Shown here one piece after another: positions 29,466 through 38,831 of a DNA stretch of 64,000 nucleotides. A program made the position numbers and the translations under genes. The notes below the pieces were generated by a model that ran no database searches, was not told the DNA's origin, and saw only the letters and a program-made list of their open reading frames with translations. Positions within the stretch are counted from its first letter, which is position 1, and every line of letters starts with the position of its first letter. The stretch comes from Jannaschia rubra (lineage in GTDB: Bacteria; Pseudomonadota; Alphaproteobacteria; Rhodobacterales; Rhodobacteraceae), in contig NZ_CXPG01000021.1 in assembly GCF_001403735.1 (NCBI RefSeq), forward strand, positions 1 to 64,000, in the 5' to 3' direction.

Positions 29466-30023
29466 ATGGCCGACGATTTCGAGCTGGACACCGACGACAT
29501 GAAACGCCGCATGGACGGCACGCTAGCCAATCTGCGGACGGAGTTCGGCAGCTTGCGCACCGGGCGTGCCAGCGCGTCGATGCTGGAGCCGGTGATGGTG
29601 GATGCCTACGGCAGCCCGACGCCCATCAACCAGGTCGGCACCGTCAACGTGCCCGAGCCGCGGATGGTCACGATCAACGTCTGGGACAAGGGGCTTGTCG
29701 GCAAGGTGGAAAAGGCCATCCGCGAAAGCGGGCTGGGCATCAATCCGCAGCTCAACGGCACGATCATCATGCTGCCCATTCCCGAGTTGAACGAGGAGCG
29801 GCGCCGCGACCTGACCAAGGTCGCCGGGCAGTACGCGGAAGGCGCGCGCGTCGCCGTTCGCAACATCCGCCGCGACGGGATGGATCGCATCAAGAAGGCC
29901 GAAGGCCTGGCCGAGGACGAGGCCAAGATGTGGGAGGGCGAGGTTCAGGAGATGACCGACACCTACATCAAGAAGATCGACCAGGCGCTGGAAGACAAGC
30001 AGGCCGAGATCATGCAGGTCTGA
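29466..30023 (+). CDS. frr: Ribosome recycling factor
   Basis: Splits post-termination ribosomes with EF-G. The 185-residue protein is the standard length. It has [42 protein letters not shown] and the C-terminal helix ending DKQAEIMQV. An ATG lies 6 bp upstream, but GGGAG is at the correct distance only for 29466, giving [13 protein letters not shown]. Confidence 0.97.
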   Translation: MADDFELDTDDMKRRMDGTLANLRTEFGSLRTGRASASMLEPVMVDAYGSPTPINQVGTVNVPEPRMVTINVWDKGLVGKVEKAIRESGLGINPQLNGTIIMLPIPELNEERRRDLTKVAGQYAEGARVAVRNIRRDGMDRIKKAEGLAEDEAKMWEGEVQEMTDTYIKKIDQALEDKQAEIMQV

Positions 30024-30105
30024 GACCTGCGGCCCGGATCGTCGCCCTGCGGGCGTGTCCGGCAACCCGAGGGGCGACGGCCCGGTGACAGCGAGGACAG
30101 GCACG

Positions 30106-30822
30106 ATGCCCATTCCACCCAACGGACCGCGCCATGTGGCCTTTATCATGGACGGCAACGGCCGCTGGGCGCAGCAACGCGGGAGGCCGCGCCTGCTGGG
30201 GCACCGCGCAGGCGCGAGACGGGTGCGCGAGATCGTGGCTGCCTGCCCGGACCTGGGGGTGGAATACGCGACCATCTTCGCCTTCTCGACCGAGAACTGG
30301 AAGCGGACGCAGAGCGAGGTGTCGGGCCTCATGTCGCTGTTCCGCCGGTATATCGAGAGCGAGGCCAACACCCTTCTGACACAGGGAACGCGGGTGAGGT
30401 TCATCGGCGACCGGCACCGGCTGGACGCCAAGCTGCGCGGCCTGATGGACATGATCGAGGCACTGACGGCGCACAACACCCGCTGTCACCTGACAATCGC
30501 CCTGAACTACGGCGGGCGGGACGAGGTTGCGCGGGCGACCAAGCGGCTGGCGCGCGACGTGGCGGCCGGGCGGCTCGACCCGGAGACGATCAACGACCAG
30601 ACGCTGCCGCGCTATCTGGACACCCACGTCCTGCCCGACCCCGACCTGGTGATCCGCACCTCGGGCGAGGCGCGGATTTCGAACTTCCTGCTGTGGCAGT
30701 CGGCCTATGCAGAATACGAGTTCGTCGACACGCTCTGGCCCGATTTCACGCGCGAGAAGTTCGTCGAGGTCCTGTCGCGTTACGGCACCCGCGACCGCCG
30801 GTTCGGAGCGGTGCGCGCATGA
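30106..30822 (+). CDS. uppS: Undecaprenyl diphosphate synthase
   Basis: Cis-prenyltransferase making the C55 lipid carrier for peptidoglycan and LPS. The 238-residue protein has HVAFIMDGNGRWAQQRG with the catalytic Asp, FAFSTENWKR, and DLVIRTSGEARISNFLLWQ. The start at ATG 30106 has AGGACAGG upstream; a GTG at 30055 is less likely. It overlaps cdsA by an ATGA. Confidence 0.96.
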   Translation: MPIPPNGPRHVAFIMDGNGRWAQQRGRPRLLGHRAGARRVREIVAACPDLGVEYATIFAFSTENWKRTQSEVSGLMSLFRRYIESEANTLLTQGTRVRFIGDRHRLDAKLRGLMDMIEALTAHNTRCHLTIALNYGGRDEVARATKRLARDVAAGRLDPETINDQTLPRYLDTHVLPDPDLVIRTSGEARISNFLLWQSAYAEYEFVDTLWPDFTREKFVEVLSRYGTRDRRFGAVRA

Positions 30823-31691
30823 CCGACCGGCCAGACCCCCCAAGGCAGGACGAAGAACCGCCGCTGTTCGAGTTCGAGCTTGACCCCCCACTGGAGCCGC
30901 AGATCGCGGGTCGGTTCCAGGACCTTGCCCCCCGGTTGATCACGGCAATCTTCCTGTTTGCGATCGGCGGCGTCGCGATCCTGCTGGGCGGGATCTGGTT
31001 TTCGGCCCTGATTTCGGTCTGCGTGGGGCTGATGTTGTGGGAGCTGGCCACCATGGTCCAGACGGGGCCCAAGCGCGCGCGGCTTATGGCCGTCGTGGGC
31101 GGCGGCCTTCTGTTCGCGGCGAACCTGATTCCCGTGGGCTTCGCCTTGCCGGTCCTGATGCTGGTGCCGATGACGGCCATCGCCTTCATCCGAAACCATC
31201 GGCGCATTATGGTCGCGTTTTCCATGGCGATGGTGCTGGCCGGCCTCTCGCTTACGCAGCATCTGACGCAGTTCGGGCTGGTCTGGATGATCTGGCTGAT
31301 TTCGGTCGTCGTCATGTCCGACGTAGCGGGGTATTTTGCGGGGCGGATGCTGGGCGGGCCGAAGTTCTGGCCGCGCATCAGCCCCAAGAAAACATGGTCG
31401 GGCACCATCGCCGGATGGGTCGGCGCGGGGCTGGTCGGCCTGATCTGGACGATCTGGCAGGATTCCGGGTGGGAGACGATCGGCATTTCGGTCGCGCTCG
31501 CGATGATGGCGCAGATGGGCGATATCGCGGAATCGGCGGTCAAGCGGCGCGTCGGCGTCAAGGACAGCTCCAACCTCCTGCCGGGGCACGGCGGGCTGTT
31601 CGACCGGTTCGACGCGCTGCTCGGGGCCGCGCTGATGCTGCTGGTGATCGAGTCGGTGTCCGAGTTTCCGCCGATACCGGGCGTCGGATGA
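30819..31691 (+). CDS. cdsA: Phosphatidate cytidylyltransferase
   Basis: Makes CDP-diacylglycerol for phospholipid synthesis at the inner membrane. The 290-residue protein has a hydrophilic, proline-rich N-terminus of about 45 residues, then about seven hydrophobic segments. The CdsA signature near the C-terminus is DSSNLLPGHGGLFDRFDALL. Upstream is the conserved GRMLGGPKFWPRISPKKTWSG. It is coupled to uppS and dxr by ATGA overlaps on both sides. Confidence 0.95.
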   Translation: MTDRPDPPRQDEEPPLFEFELDPPLEPQIAGRFQDLAPRLITAIFLFAIGGVAILLGGIWFSALISVCVGLMLWELATMVQTGPKRARLMAVVGGGLLFAANLIPVGFALPVLMLVPMTAIAFIRNHRRIMVAFSMAMVLAGLSLTQHLTQFGLVWMIWLISVVVMSDVAGYFAGRMLGGPKFWPRISPKKTWSGTIAGWVGAGLVGLIWTIWQDSGWETIGISVALAMMAQMGDIAESAVKRRVGVKDSSNLLPGHGGLFDRFDALLGAALMLLVIESVSEFPPIPGVG

Positions 31692-32857
31692 GGCGGGTTT
31701 CGGTCTTCGGTTCGACCGGGTCCATCGGGCAGAGCACGCTCGACCTGATCGGGCGGGGGGACTTCGACGTGGTCGCCCTGACCGGTGGGGCGAATGTCGC
31801 GCAACTGGCAGCGGATGCGATCCGCCTGCGGGCGGAGGTCGCGGTGACGGCCTTCGACGACCGGCTGGAGGAGTTGCGCGACGCATTGGGCGGGTCGGGG
31901 GTGGAGGCAGCGGCGGGAACGGCGGCGTTGGAGGAGGCGGCCGACCGGGCCGCCGACTGGACCATGTCGGCCATCGTGGGCGCGGCTGGCCTGATCCCGT
32001 CGCTGCGCGCGCTGCGCCACGGCGGCACGCTGGCGCTGGCCAACAAGGAGAGCCTCGTCTGCGCCGGCCCCCTGCTTCTGTCGGAGGCGGCCCGGCGGGG
32101 TGCAACGGTCCTGCCGGTGGATAGCGAGCATTCGGCGGTGTTCCAGGCCCTCGTGGGCGAGGACGTGGCCGCGGTCGAAAAGGTCGTCATCACGGCATCG
32201 GGCGGCGGCCTGCGCGACCTGCCGCTGGAGTCGCTCCGCAACGCGACACCGGAACAGGCGGGGACGCATCCCAACTGGGACATGGGGCAGCGGATCACCA
32301 TCGATTCCGCCTCGATGTTCAACAAGGCGATGGAACTGATCGAGACGAAGGAGTTCTTCGGCCTGCCGCCCGCGAAGATCGACACGATCATTCACCCGCA
32401 GAGCCTGATCCACGCGCTGGTTCAGTTCGCGGACGGTGCCATGATGGCGCATCTGGGCACGGCGGACATGCGGCATGCCATCGGCTATGCGCTCAACTGG
32501 CCCGACCGGCGGCACCTTCCGGTGGAGCGGCTGGACCTGGCGCAGGTTGCCCGGCTGGAGTTCCATGCCCCCGATCCCGCGCGCTATCCCGCGCTTGCCA
32601 TCGCGCGTGGCGTGATGGACCGGGGCGGCCTGTCCGGCGCCGCCTTCAACGCGGCGAAGGAGGTCGCGCTCGATCTGTTCATCGCACGGCAGATGCGGTT
32701 CACCGACATGGCGCCATTGGTGGAGCGCGTCCTTGAACGGCTGGAGGCACGGGGATGCCTTGAAGGCGACACGATGACCCTCGATATGGTGCTGGAGACC
32801 GACCGCATCGCGCGGGAAACGGCGACCGCCGTCGCGTCCGGCGACCACGCCGCCTGA
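31688..32857 (+). CDS. dxr: 1-deoxy-D-xylulose-5-phosphate reductoisomerase
   Basis: Second enzyme of the MEP isoprenoid pathway, NADPH and metal dependent. The 389-residue protein begins with the NADPH motif FGSTGSIGQST. It has LANKESLVCAG, the metal site PVDSEHSAVFQ, the catalytic-loop segment HPNWDMGQRITIDSASMFNKAME (given in pieces), and the substrate-site TDMRHAIGYAL-type block (ADMRHAIGYALNWP). Its product feeds UppS two genes upstream. Confidence 0.96.
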   Translation: MRRVSVFGSTGSIGQSTLDLIGRGDFDVVALTGGANVAQLAADAIRLRAEVAVTAFDDRLEELRDALGGSGVEAAAGTAALEEAADRAADWTMSAIVGAAGLIPSLRALRHGGTLALANKESLVCAGPLLLSEAARRGATVLPVDSEHSAVFQALVGEDVAAVEKVVITASGGGLRDLPLESLRNATPEQAGTHPNWDMGQRITIDSASMFNKAMELIETKEFFGLPPAKIDTIIHPQSLIHALVQFADGAMMAHLGTADMRHAIGYALNWPDRRHLPVERLDLAQVARLEFHAPDPARYPALAIARGVMDRGGLSGAAFNAAKEVALDLFIARQMRFTDMAPLVERVLERLEARGCLEGDTMTLDMVLETDRIARETATAVASGDHAA

Positions 32858-32873
32858 GGAAGAAGGACCACAG

Positions 32874-34220
32874 ATGATCGCAGACTTCCTTCCGCAGTTC
32901 GGCGGCTTGATCTGGACCGTCCTCGCCTTCGTCGTGGCCCTGTCGGTGATCGTGGCGATCCACGAATACGGCCACTACATCGTCGGGCGCTGGTGCGGCA
33001 TCAAGGCGGACGTCTTCTCCATCGGCTTCGGTCCGGTGGTCTGGAAGCGGATGGACAAGCACGGCACCCAGTGGCAGGTCGCCGCGCTGCCCTTGGGCGG
33101 CTACGTCAAGTTCCGGGGCGACGCCAATGCGGCCTCGGTCGGCGGCGACGGCACCGTGACCGCCATGTCGCAGGCGGAGCGGGCGACGACGATGACCGGC
33201 GCGGCGCTGTGGCGGCGCGCGGCGACGGTGGCGGCGGGGCCGGTCTTCAACTTCATCCTGTCGATCCTGATCTTCGGGGCCTTCGTGATCGTCGCCGGCC
33301 GCCCGGCGGAGGCGCCGGTGGTGGGCGATCTGAAATCGCTGCCTGCTTCGGTCGTCACCTTGCAGCCGGGCGACGAGATCGTCGCAGTGGGCGGCAGCCC
33401 GGTCGCACGCCTTGCCGATCTGGTCGAGGCTGCGCAATCGGTTCCGCCTGCGGAAACGCTGCCCTATGACGTGCGGCGGGACGGGCAGGTCGTGACGGTT
33501 GACGCAGCCTTTCCCATGCCCGCCCGGGTCGAGGCCGTGCAACCCCGGTCCGCAGCCTGGGACATCGGCATCCGGCCGGGCGACGTGGTGACGGCCATCG
33601 ATGGCACGCCCATCGCGTCGTTCCAGGACCTTCAGGCGGTGGTCAAGGCGGGCGACGGCGCGCCTCTGGGTCTGGCGGTGTGGCGCCCGACCGACGCCGG
33701 CAGCGAGACGCTGGAGTTCACGCTGGCCCCGCGCCGCATGGACCTGCCCACCTCGGACGGCGGGTTCGAGACGCGGTGGCTCATCGGGATCACCGGCGGG
33801 TTGTTCTTCGATCCCGTGACCGAGCGGGCGAACCCGCTGGAGGCAGTGGCCTACGGTGCCGAGCAGACTTGGTTCATCGTGCGATCCTCGCTGTCGGCGC
33901 TGTCGCATATCGCCACGGGCGCGATCAGCACCTGCAACCTGTCGGGCCCCATCGGTATCGCCGAAACCTCGGGCGCGGTGGCAAGCCAGGGGGCCGAGAA
34001 CTTCATCTGGTTCATCGCGGTGCTGTCTGCGGCGGTGGGTCTGCTCAACCTGTTTCCCATCCCCATCCTGGACGGCGGGCACCTGGTCTTTCACGCCTAC
34101 GAGGCGATCCGCGGCAAGCCACCGTCGGACGGCGCGGTCCGCGTGCTGATGACGGTGGGCGTGGCGCTGATGGGTCTTCTGATGGTCTTCGCGCTGTTCA
34201 ACGACCTTACCTGCCCTTGA
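32874..34220 (+). CDS. rseP: Site-2 intramembrane zinc protease RseP
   Basis: Inner-membrane metalloprotease of the RseP/YaeL family, which cleaves anti-sigma factors and signal peptides. In the 448-residue protein the zinc site HEYGH is in the first helix (about residues 25-29). One or two PDZ domains follow (about 130-310, with LQPGDEIVAVGG and IRPGDVVTAIDG). The second metal motif is LNLFPIPILDGGHL in a C-terminal helix. It sits directly upstream of bamA apart from one tiny ORF, as in many proteobacteria. Confidence 0.95.
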   Translation: MIADFLPQFGGLIWTVLAFVVALSVIVAIHEYGHYIVGRWCGIKADVFSIGFGPVVWKRMDKHGTQWQVAALPLGGYVKFRGDANAASVGGDGTVTAMSQAERATTMTGAALWRRAATVAAGPVFNFILSILIFGAFVIVAGRPAEAPVVGDLKSLPASVVTLQPGDEIVAVGGSPVARLADLVEAAQSVPPAETLPYDVRRDGQVVTVDAAFPMPARVEAVQPRSAAWDIGIRPGDVVTAIDGTPIASFQDLQAVVKAGDGAPLGLAVWRPTDAGSETLEFTLAPRRMDLPTSDGGFETRWLIGITGGLFFDPVTERANPLEAVAYGAEQTWFIVRSSLSALSHIATGAISTCNLSGPIGIAETSGAVASQGAENFIWFIAVLSAAVGLLNLFPIPILDGGHLVFHAYEAIRGKPPSDGAVRVLMTVGVALMGLLMVFALFNDLTCP

Positions 34221-34323
34221 CGCGGGCGGGGCGCACGAAACGCCCACCGGGCGCCCGAGTCATGCCCGATTTCCGCCCCAATCATGCGGCATCCGGGGAG
34301 CGGACAATTCGGAGGGTTTCGTC

Positions 34324-34449
34324 ATGCGTCACATGCAGAACGGATATCGCGGCCTGTCGATCTTCATGGGCCTGAACATCGACCGTTTCCTGTCGGCCTT
34401 TGCCATCGTCGGCGCGATGTTCCTGGCCGCCTGGATCCAGTCCTTCTGA
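34324..34449 (+). CDS. 41-residue single-span membrane protein between rseP and bamA
   Basis: A short ORF with a strong ribosome site (CGGAGGG, 7-8 bp before the ATG). The product MRHMQNGYRGLSIFMGLNIDR leads into one hydrophobic helix (FLSAFAIVGAMFLAAWIQSF, written here only to show the span). I recall similar tiny 'YRGLS...LNxDR' proteins in Rhodobacterales. A terminator-like hairpin follows 21 bp after the stop, so it may end the rseP transcript. Function unknown. Confidence 0.6.
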   Translation: MRHMQNGYRGLSIFMGLNIDRFLSAFAIVGAMFLAAWIQSF

Positions 34450-34470
34450 CCGGGTGCAACACTTGGCGAC

Positions 34471-34493
34471 GCAAGGCCCCTGCGGGGGCTTTG
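34471..34493 (+). terminator. Rho-independent-type terminator upstream of bamA
   Basis: GCAAGGCCCC and GGGGCTTTGC pair over 10 bp with one G-U pair and a short TGC(G) loop, followed by TGCTTT. It lies between the 41-residue ORF and bamA. It would separate the frr-rseP transcript from bamA, which has its own 70-bp leader. Confidence 0.7.
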
Positions 34494-34564
34494 CTGCTTT
34501 GACATGGTCACGCCCCTCCGATAGGGATTTTTGCAAAGAAGATCGAAGCGGGGGCAGTTAGGAC

Positions 34565-36919
34565 ATGGACGATCACGGCAGGGTCCGCATTGCGGCCGGT
34601 CGGGGGGCGGTCGCCCTTCTGGTTTCAGGATTGCAGGGAACGCGGAAGGCGGGGATGGGCCTGGTTGGCGCGGCCCTGATCGCCGGTGCGGCCCAGGCGC
34701 AGACCTATCGGTTCGACACCTTCGAGGTTCAGGGCAACACCCGTATCGACACGGCCTCGGTCCTGTCCACGCTGGGCGTGACGCCCGGCCAGCCTGTCAG
34801 CGCGGGCGCGCTGAACGACGGGTTCCAACGGCTTCAGGCATCCGGCCTGTTTCAGAACGTCGAAATCGTGCCCCAGGGCGGCAAGCTGTTGATCGTCGTG
34901 GACGAATATCCGACGGTCAACCGCATCTCGATCGAGGGGAACCAGCGGCTGAAGGACGAGGTGCTGCTGTCCGTCGTGGGCAGCCAGGTGCGCCGCGTCT
35001 ATGACCCCGTTCAGGCCGAACGCGACGCAGCCGCGATCACCGACGCCTACCGGCAGGCCGGCCGCATCTCGGCCACGGTGCAGCCCAAGATCATCCGGCG
35101 CGACGACAACCGCGTGGACCTCGTGTTCGAGATCGCGGAGGGCCGCGTGTCCGAGGTGGAGCGGCTGAGTTTCGTGGGCAACCGCGCGTTCTCGGACCGC
35201 AGGCTGCGCCGCGTGCTCGAGACCAAGCAGGCGGGTCTGTTCCGCGTTTTGGTCGGATCGGACACCTTCGTGTCCGAACGGGTCGCGCTGGACCGGCAGC
35301 TTCTGCAGGATTTCTACCTGTCGCGCGGCTATGCAGACATGCAGGTCCTGTCGGCGGTGCCCGAATTGTCGCCCGAGCGTGACGCCTACTTCCTGACCTT
35401 CCGCATCCAGGAAGGGCAGCAGTTCCGCTATGGCCGGGTGGGCGCGACGTCGGCCCTGCCCGAGATCGACACCTCGCTCTACCAGGCCGAGGTGCAGGTG
35501 CAGCCCGGCGACATCTTCACCCCGCAGAGCATCGAACGGACCGTCCAGCGGCTGGAGCTTCTGGCCACGCGGCAGGGTCTGACCTTCGTGCGGGCCACGC
35601 CGCAGATCACGCGCAATCCGGCGTCCCAGACGGTCGACGTGAACTTCGTGATCGAGAAGGGCGAGCGGCTGTTCGTGGAACGCATCGACATCGAGGGCAA
35701 CGCCACGACACTGGACCGGGTGATCCGGCGCGAGTTCAACACGGTGGAAGGCGACCCCTACAACCCGCGTGAGATCCGCGCCGCCGCCGAACGCATTCGC
35801 GCGCTCGGTTATTTCTCCCAAGCCGAGGTGACGGCCCGCGAGGGGACGACGCCCGAAACCGTCATCGTCGACGTGGACGTCGAGGAACAACCGACCGGAT
35901 CGCTGGGCTTCGGCCTGAATTACGCCGTGGAAAGCGGCGTGGGCGTGTCCCTGAACTTCGCCGAGACAAATTTCCTGGGCCGGGGGCAGGTCTTGAACGT
36001 CGGCGTCAACACCGCATCGGAGCGGTCGTCCGCGAGCCTGACGTTCATCGAGCCTTATTTCCTGAACCGCGACCTGGCATTGTCGTTTTCGACCTCCTAC
36101 TCCGAGAACAGCGACGACGTGTTCACCTTCGACACCCGAAGCGTCGGCTTCCGCACGGGGCTGGAGTTCCCGGTTGGGGAATTCTCGCGACTGGGTGTGT
36201 TCTACGGCATCAGCAAGGACAAGCTGGAGGCGCGGGACGACACGGAGCTTTCGCCGATCCTGCTGGAGGATGTGGGCGACGAGATCACCTCCTATGTGGG
36301 CTACGCCTGGAGCTACAGCACCATCGGCCGGGGGCTGGACCCGACGCGCGGCGTTCGCCTACGGTTCGGACAACAGTTCGCGGGCGTGGGCGGAGACGAG
36401 GAGTTCGTCAAGACGACCTTCCTGGCCGCCGCGCAACGTACCGTCCGCAACGAGGAAATCACTCTGAACGCCACGTTCGAGGGCGGATTGCTGAACATGC
36501 TGGGCGACGAGAATTCGCGCCAGCCCAATCGCTTCGTCAACAGCTCCTCCATCATCCGGGGGTTCGAGTCGGGCGGCATCGGGCCGCGCGACCTCAACTT
36601 CGACGACGCGAGCCTGGGCGGAAACTACTTCGTTGCCGCCCGGTTCGAGGCGCAGTTCGAGCTGGGATTCATACCCGAGGAATACGGTATTGCCGGTGCG
36701 ACCTTCCTCGACATGGGGTCGGTCTGGGGTCTGGACGACACGGACGCGACGGGCCCGATTCCGGTCGACGACGACTTTTATCTGAACTCGGCCGTGGGCG
36801 TCGGTTTCCTGTGGGATACCGCCATTGGGCCGCTGCGGTTCAACTTTACCACGCCCGTGCGCAAGCGGGATTTCGACCGCGAGCAGAACTTCGACCTGAC
36901 GATCCAGACAAGGTTCTGA
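34565..36919 (+). CDS. bamA: Outer-membrane protein assembly factor BamA
   Basis: Core of the BAM complex that folds beta-barrel proteins into the outer membrane. The 784-residue protein has a signal peptide (to about GAAQAQ, residue 45), five POTRA domains (about 46-440, starting YRFDTFEVQGNTRID) and a C-terminal 16-strand barrel. The barrel has the conserved IRGFESGGIGPRD loop. The last residue is Phe (TIQTRF), as required for assembly. The N-terminal region before the hydrophobic core is longer than usual, so a start further in is possible. Confidence 0.96.
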   Translation: MDDHGRVRIAAGRGAVALLVSGLQGTRKAGMGLVGAALIAGAAQAQTYRFDTFEVQGNTRIDTASVLSTLGVTPGQPVSAGALNDGFQRLQASGLFQNVEIVPQGGKLLIVVDEYPTVNRISIEGNQRLKDEVLLSVVGSQVRRVYDPVQAERDAAAITDAYRQAGRISATVQPKIIRRDDNRVDLVFEIAEGRVSEVERLSFVGNRAFSDRRLRRVLETKQAGLFRVLVGSDTFVSERVALDRQLLQDFYLSRGYADMQVLSAVPELSPERDAYFLTFRIQEGQQFRYGRVGATSALPEIDTSLYQAEVQVQPGDIFTPQSIERTVQRLELLATRQGLTFVRATPQITRNPASQTVDVNFVIEKGERLFVERIDIEGNATTLDRVIRREFNTVEGDPYNPREIRAAAERIRALGYFSQAEVTAREGTTPETVIVDVDVEEQPTGSLGFGLNYAVESGVGVSLNFAETNFLGRGQVLNVGVNTASERSSASLTFIEPYFLNRDLALSFSTSYSENSDDVFTFDTRSVGFRTGLEFPVGEFSRLGVFYGISKDKLEARDDTELSPILLEDVGDEITSYVGYAWSYSTIGRGLDPTRGVRLRFGQQFAGVGGDEEFVKTTFLAAAQRTVRNEEITLNATFEGGLLNMLGDENSRQPNRFVNSSSIIRGFESGGIGPRDLNFDDASLGGNYFVAARFEAQFELGFIPEEYGIAGATFLDMGSVWGLDDTDATGPIPVDDDFYLNSAVGVGFLWDTAIGPLRFNFTTPVRKRDFDREQNFDLTIQTRF

Positions 36920-37521
36920 TGCGTCTGCGCCCGGCGATCGCCGCGCTGTTCATCTGCGCCGGTCCCGTCGCGGCGCAGGAGGCGGGTGAGGGACCGGGGG
37001 TGCCGCAGTCGGCGGTCGTCGTGCTGGACCGCGACGCCCTGTTCGCCACCAGCCTGTTCGGTCAGCGCGTTACCCGCGACATCGAGGCGGAGACCTCCGC
37101 GCTTGCAGCCGAGAACCGCCGCATCGAGGCCGAGCTGGAGGCCGAGGAGCGGGAGTTGACGCAACGGCGCAAGACGATGGAGCCGGGCGAGTTCCGCGAA
37201 CTTGCGGCCGAGTTCGACACCCGCGTCAACGGCATCCGCGAGGCGCAGGATGCCAAGGCCCGCGCCATCGCGCAGCAGGGGGAACGGGCGCAGCAGCTGT
37301 TCTTCGACCGGGCGAACCCCGTGCTGGTCGATCTGGCGCGCGAGACGGGGGCCCTGGTGATCCTGGACCGGCGCATCGTCATCGCTTCGGCCGATCAGGT
37401 GGACATCACCGCGCTCGCGCAGTCCCGCATCGACGCTGCCCTGGGCGAAGGCGTCGCGACCGACGGCACGCAGCCGCGCCCCCGGCCCACGCCGCCGGAA
37501 GCGGAGACCGGCACGGACTAG
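36919..37521 (+). CDS. OmpH/Skp-family periplasmic chaperone
   Basis: Holds unfolded outer-membrane proteins on their way to BamA. The 200-residue protein has a signal peptide (LRPAIAALFICAGPVAAQ). A short beta segment (SAVVVLDRDALFATSLFG) follows, then a long charged coiled coil (about 60-130, e.g. EAELEAEERELTQRRKTM), and a C-terminal strand VILDRRIVIAS. The tail is proline-rich. The ATG overlaps the bamA stop. Confidence 0.9.
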   Translation: MRLRPAIAALFICAGPVAAQEAGEGPGVPQSAVVVLDRDALFATSLFGQRVTRDIEAETSALAAENRRIEAELEAEERELTQRRKTMEPGEFRELAAEFDTRVNGIREAQDAKARAIAQQGERAQQLFFDRANPVLVDLARETGALVILDRRIVIASADQVDITALAQSRIDAALGEGVATDGTQPRPRPTPPEAETGTD

Positions 37522-37581
37522 CGCCGCTTGCCCCCCACCCCCGCCGCGCGCTAAGCCCGTGGGGGACAAGAAGGGGGCACC

Positions 37582-38037
37582 ATGACGACGACCGAAGCCG
37601 ACATCCACCTGATCCAGCGGATCATCCCGCATCGCTATCCCTTCCTGCTGGTGGACAAGGTGCGCGACATCGAGACGAACACCTCGGCCACGGGCGTCAA
37701 GAACGTCACCTTCAACGAACCGCATTTCCAGGGCCATTTCCCCGGCGCGCCGATCATGCCCGGCGTGACCATCATCGAGGGGATGGCGCAGACGGCCGCG
37801 GTGCTGGTCGGCGTCAGCAACGACCTGGCCGACAGCGGCTTCCTCGTCTACTTCATGTCGATCGACGGCGCGAAGTTCCGGCGCAAGGTCGTGCCCGGCG
37901 ACGTGCTGGAGATGCGCGTGACCGTCACGCGCGGCAAGCCCGGCGCGAAGGTCTGGCGCTTCCACGGCGAGGCGACCGTGGATGGCGAAATGGCCGCCGA
38001 GGCCGATTTCACCGCGATGATGGACCTCCCGAAGTGA
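37582..38037 (+). CDS. fabZ: (3R)-hydroxyacyl-ACP dehydratase FabZ
   Basis: Dehydratase of fatty-acid elongation with a hot-dog fold. The 151-residue protein has [14 protein letters not shown], the catalytic [19 protein letters not shown] (His and Glu), and [16 protein letters not shown] ribosome site AAGAAGGGGG precedes the ATG. It competes with LpxA for hydroxyacyl-ACP, so coupling in one operon is standard. Confidence 0.96.
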   Translation: MTTTEADIHLIQRIIPHRYPFLLVDKVRDIETNTSATGVKNVTFNEPHFQGHFPGAPIMPGVTIIEGMAQTAAVLVGVSNDLADSGFLVYFMSIDGAKFRRKVVPGDVLEMRVTVTRGKPGAKVWRFHGEATVDGEMAAEADFTAMMDLPK

Positions 38038-38831
38038 CCATCGACCGTGCGGCCACGATCCATCCTTCGGCCGTGGTGGAGGAGGGCGCGACCATCGGCG
38101 CGGGTGCCTCGGTCGGCCCCTTCTCCCTGATCGGGGCGGAGGTGACGCTGGCCCCCGGCGTCGATGTCCGCAGCCATGTCGTCGTCACCGGCTTGACCGA
38201 GGTGGGCGAGGGGACGACGATCTTTCCCTTCGCCTCCATCGGCGAGGTGCCGCAGGACCTGAAGTTCGCGGGCGAGAAGACCCGCCTGCGGATCGGCGCG
38301 CGCAACCGCATCCGAGAGCATGTGACGATGAACACCGGGACCGCCGGTGGGGGCGGTGAGACCGTGGTCGGCGACGACGGGTTGTTCATGGCCGGCTGCC
38401 ATGTCGCGCACGATTGCCGGCTGGGCGACCGGGTGATCGTGGTCAACCATTCGGCCATCGCGGGCCATTGCGTCATCGAGGACGACGTGATCGTGGGCGG
38501 CCTCTCCGGGGTGCATCAATGGGTCCGCATCGGACGCGGCGCGATCATCGGCGCGCTGTCGATGGTGACGAACGACGTGGTGCCATATGGCCTCGTATCG
38601 GGGCCGCGGGCGGAGCTGGACGGGCTGAACCTTGTGGGATTGAAGCGCAAGGGTGTCGCGCGCTCCGACATCCAGGCACTGCGCGCCGCGCTGCTGACGC
38701 TCAAGCAGGGGGAGGGGACGTTCCAGGAACGCGCCTGCCGTCTGGGTGAGGAGACGGACAGCGACTATGTCCGCCGGATGGTCGAATTCATCACCGGCGC
38801 CTCGGACCGAAGTTTCCTGGTCCCCAAGTGA
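38034..38831 (+). CDS. lpxA: UDP-GlcNAc acyltransferase LpxA
   Basis: First step of lipid A synthesis. The 265-residue left-handed beta-helix protein has the hexapeptide repeats and the catalytic His in [12 protein letters not shown]-type segment ([15 protein letters not shown]). [11 protein letters not shown] and [13 protein letters not shown] are also present. It starts with GTG overlapping the fabZ stop (GTGA). Confidence 0.96.
   Translation: MTIDRAATIHPSAVVEEGATIGAGASVGPFSLIGAEVTLAPGVDVRSHVVVTGLTEVGEGTTIFPFASIGEVPQDLKFAGEKTRLRIGARNRIREHVTMNTGTAGGGGETVVGDDGLFMAGCHVAHDCRLGDRVIVVNHSAIAGHCVIEDDVIVGGLSGVHQWVRIGRGAIIGALSMVTNDVVPYGLVSGPRAELDGLNLVGLKRKGVARSDIQALRAALLTLKQGEGTFQERACRLGEETDSDYVRRMVEFITGASDRSFLVPK

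Noticed and set aside
30015-30029. CAGGTC-TGA-GACCTG palindrome at the frr stop
   Set aside because: Six-bp stem spanning the stop codon without a T-run; the operon continues into uppS.
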